64,000 bases of DNA, taken from DATAEG01 sp963703085 (GTDB lineage: Bacteria; Actinomycetota; Actinomycetes; Mycobacteriales; Jatrophihabitantaceae). The position numbers were made by a program, and so were the translations under genes. The stretch is from the NCBI GenBank assembly GCA_963703085.1, contig OY969789.1, positions 2,790,001 through 2,854,000 of the forward strand. Direction: 5' to 3'. The notes under the pieces were generated by a model. It ran no database searches and had not been told where the DNA came from. It saw nothing but the letters and a program-made list of their open reading frames with translations. Shown piece by piece: positions 62,727-64,000 of this stretch (positions are counted from its first letter, which is position 1; each line of letters begins with the position of its first letter).

Positions 62727-62757
62727 CCGTGTCCGGCTGCGTGTTTAGACTGGCCCG

Positions 62758-63981
62758 GTGACGATGACCCGGCAGACATCGATCCACCCCCTCCATAACG
62801 AGATCCGCCCCTACGCATGGGGTTCGGTCACGGCATTGCCGGAGTTCCTCGGGGTCGACCCGACCGGTCAGCCGGCCGCCGAACTCTGGATGGGCGCGCA
62901 CCCCGGTGCGCCCTCTCGACTGGCCGACGCCGAAGGCACTCTGGCCGATCTGATCGCTGCCGATCCGACGAAGTTGCTGGGCGACGAGGTTGCCGGGCGG
63001 TTCGGCAACGAGCTGCCGTTCCTGCTCAAAGTGCTTGCCGTGGAACGCCCGCTGTCCCTACAGGCACATCCCAACTTGGCACAGGCTGCCGCCGGCTATG
63101 AGGACGAAGAGCTTCGCGGCATCCCGCTCGATGCGCCCGAGCGGAACTACAAAGACCCCAACCACAAGCCGGAGCAGGTGTGCGCGCTCACCCCGTTCAC
63201 CGGGATGTGCGGGTTCCGGCCGGTCGCGGGTACCGCAGAGCTGATTTCCGCTCTGGACGTGCAGTGCCTGCAGGGTTATCCGGAGCGGCTGGCCGGTGCG
63301 GGTGGATTGCGCGAGGTGGTGACGGCGTTCCTGACGATGCCGGAACCGGTGATCACCGACCTGATCGACGAGATCGTCCCGGCACTGCAACGCCTTGCCG
63401 GGGGGGACGGCCGTTGGCAGGACGAAGCGTCGTGGGTCCTCGAACTCGCCCGCGAGTACCCGCACGATCGCGGAGTCGTGGTGGCCTTGCTGCTCAACCT
63501 GGTCCACCTCGCGCCGGGCGAGTCGATGTTTCTCGGCGCCGGCGTCCCGCACGTGTACCTCCGAGGCACCGCGGTCGAGATCCTCGCCAGCAGTGACAAC
63601 GTCCTGCGCTGCGGCTTCACCCAGAAGCACGTCGACGTGCCCGAGTTGATGCGGGTACTGCGCATCGAGGAGACACCGTTGCCGATCGCCGGGCCGCACG
63701 AGGTGGTCCCCGGTGTCGCCCAGTACCCCAGCGAGGTCCCCGACTTCGTCCTGTACCGGCTGCGCCCCGGCGCCGAACCGGTGCTGCTGCCCGCCGGTGC
63801 GCCGCGCATCCTGCTCTGCACCCGAGGCGCGGTGGAGCTCTGCGACCCGCTCGACCCGCAGGCCCACCCGACCGATGTGGACCGCGGCGGGTCGGCGTTC
63901 CTGCCCGCCGATGCGCAGATCCGCGTCGCTGCCGTGGCCGGCGAGCCGGAGGTCTTCCTGGCGACGGTGAACGCGAGCTAG
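62758..63981 (+). CDS. manA: Mannose-6-phosphate isomerase, class I
   Basis: A 407-residue cupin enzyme. Zinc ligands are seen in LSLQAHPN (QxH), DPNHKPEQ (HKPE), and a later His in FLGAGVPHVYLRGTAVEILA. It converts fructose-6-phosphate to mannose-6-phosphate for ManB. GTG at 62758 or ATG at 62764 starts the family N-terminus IHPLHNEIRPYAWGS. It ends 19 bases before the window end. Confidence 0.93.
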   Translation: MTMTRQTSIHPLHNEIRPYAWGSVTALPEFLGVDPTGQPAAELWMGAHPGAPSRLADAEGTLADLIAADPTKLLGDEVAGRFGNELPFLLKVLAVERPLSLQAHPNLAQAAAGYEDEELRGIPLDAPERNYKDPNHKPEQVCALTPFTGMCGFRPVAGTAELISALDVQCLQGYPERLAGAGGLREVVTAFLTMPEPVITDLIDEIVPALQRLAGGDGRWQDEASWVLELAREYPHDRGVVVALLLNLVHLAPGESMFLGAGVPHVYLRGTAVEILASSDNVLRCGFTQKHVDVPELMRVLRIEETPLPIAGPHEVVPGVAQYPSEVPDFVLYRLRPGAEPVLLPAGAPRILLCTRGAVELCDPLDPQAHPTDVDRGGSAFLPADAQIRVAAVAGEPEVFLATVNAS

Positions 63982-64000
63982 CCCTCGCGGGGGCGGCCCT

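Overview
The window is high-GC DNA packed with genes on both strands. It comes from a free-living, sugar-using actinobacterium, probably near Frankiales, Nakamurellales or Jatrophihabitantales; the species cannot be named from sequence alone. Support for this placement comes from two gene-order blocks also known from mycobacteria: sigE-rseA-htrA-tatB with mrp at the left end, and zincin/DUF3499/manB/Trm112/SIS/manA at the right end. Other actinobacterial marks are frequent GTG starts, ATGA overlaps and an actinobacterial Tad locus. I saw no rRNA, tRNA, CRISPR array, insertion sequence or prophage, and no gap over 300 bp lacks a gene.

Layout. 0-5 kb: envelope-stress sigma factor (cut by the window edge), anti-sigma, HtrA protease, TatB, GNAT, Mrp. 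5-9 kb: WXG-like protein opposite a secreted HNH nuclease, AzlCD exporter, AraC regulator opposite a PhyH dioxygenase. 9-20 kb: a galactoside/galactonate island with mutarotase, two DgoR-like GntR regulators, SDR dehydrogenase, CUT1 ABC importer, GH36 alpha-galactosidase, cellulase-like hydrolase and DgoD dehydratase, the last preceded by a translationally coupled 18-codon leader. 20-24.6 kb: ECF42 sigma factor with YCII partner, DUF1003, MgtE-like protein, EamA transporter. 24.6-35 kb: orphan LuxR response regulator, GlsB, secreted beta-propeller protein, CoA-ester lyase, aquaporin, acyl-CoA dehydrogenase, sensor-domain pair, and an esterase fused to a beta-propeller.

35-47 kb is the most unusual part. 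A LacI regulator with a clear operator heads an apparent catabolic operon: CUT1 permeases and binding protein, two different ADP-ribosylglycohydrolase-family enzymes with intact metal motifs, a ribokinase-like kinase, a TIM-barrel/SUMF1 gene broken by three frameshifts, a class III CoA-transferase and a CoA-ester lyase. It may import and cleave a ribosyl-type glycoside, phosphorylate the sugar and process a carboxylate through CoA thioesters. The substrate is unknown.

47-53 kb holds two MFS transporters, an ApbE gene that has lost its C-terminal half where it meets a convergent PAP2 gene, a NadR-like ATPase, a Mug-like glycosylase and a YdeI-like protein. 53-57.5 kb is a Tad pilus/secretion locus. 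57.5-64 kb holds a GNAT protein and the mannose-phosphate block (ManB, ManA and associated genes), which supplies mannose-1-phosphate for glycan synthesis. Both ABC importers lack an ATPase and probably share one encoded elsewhere.
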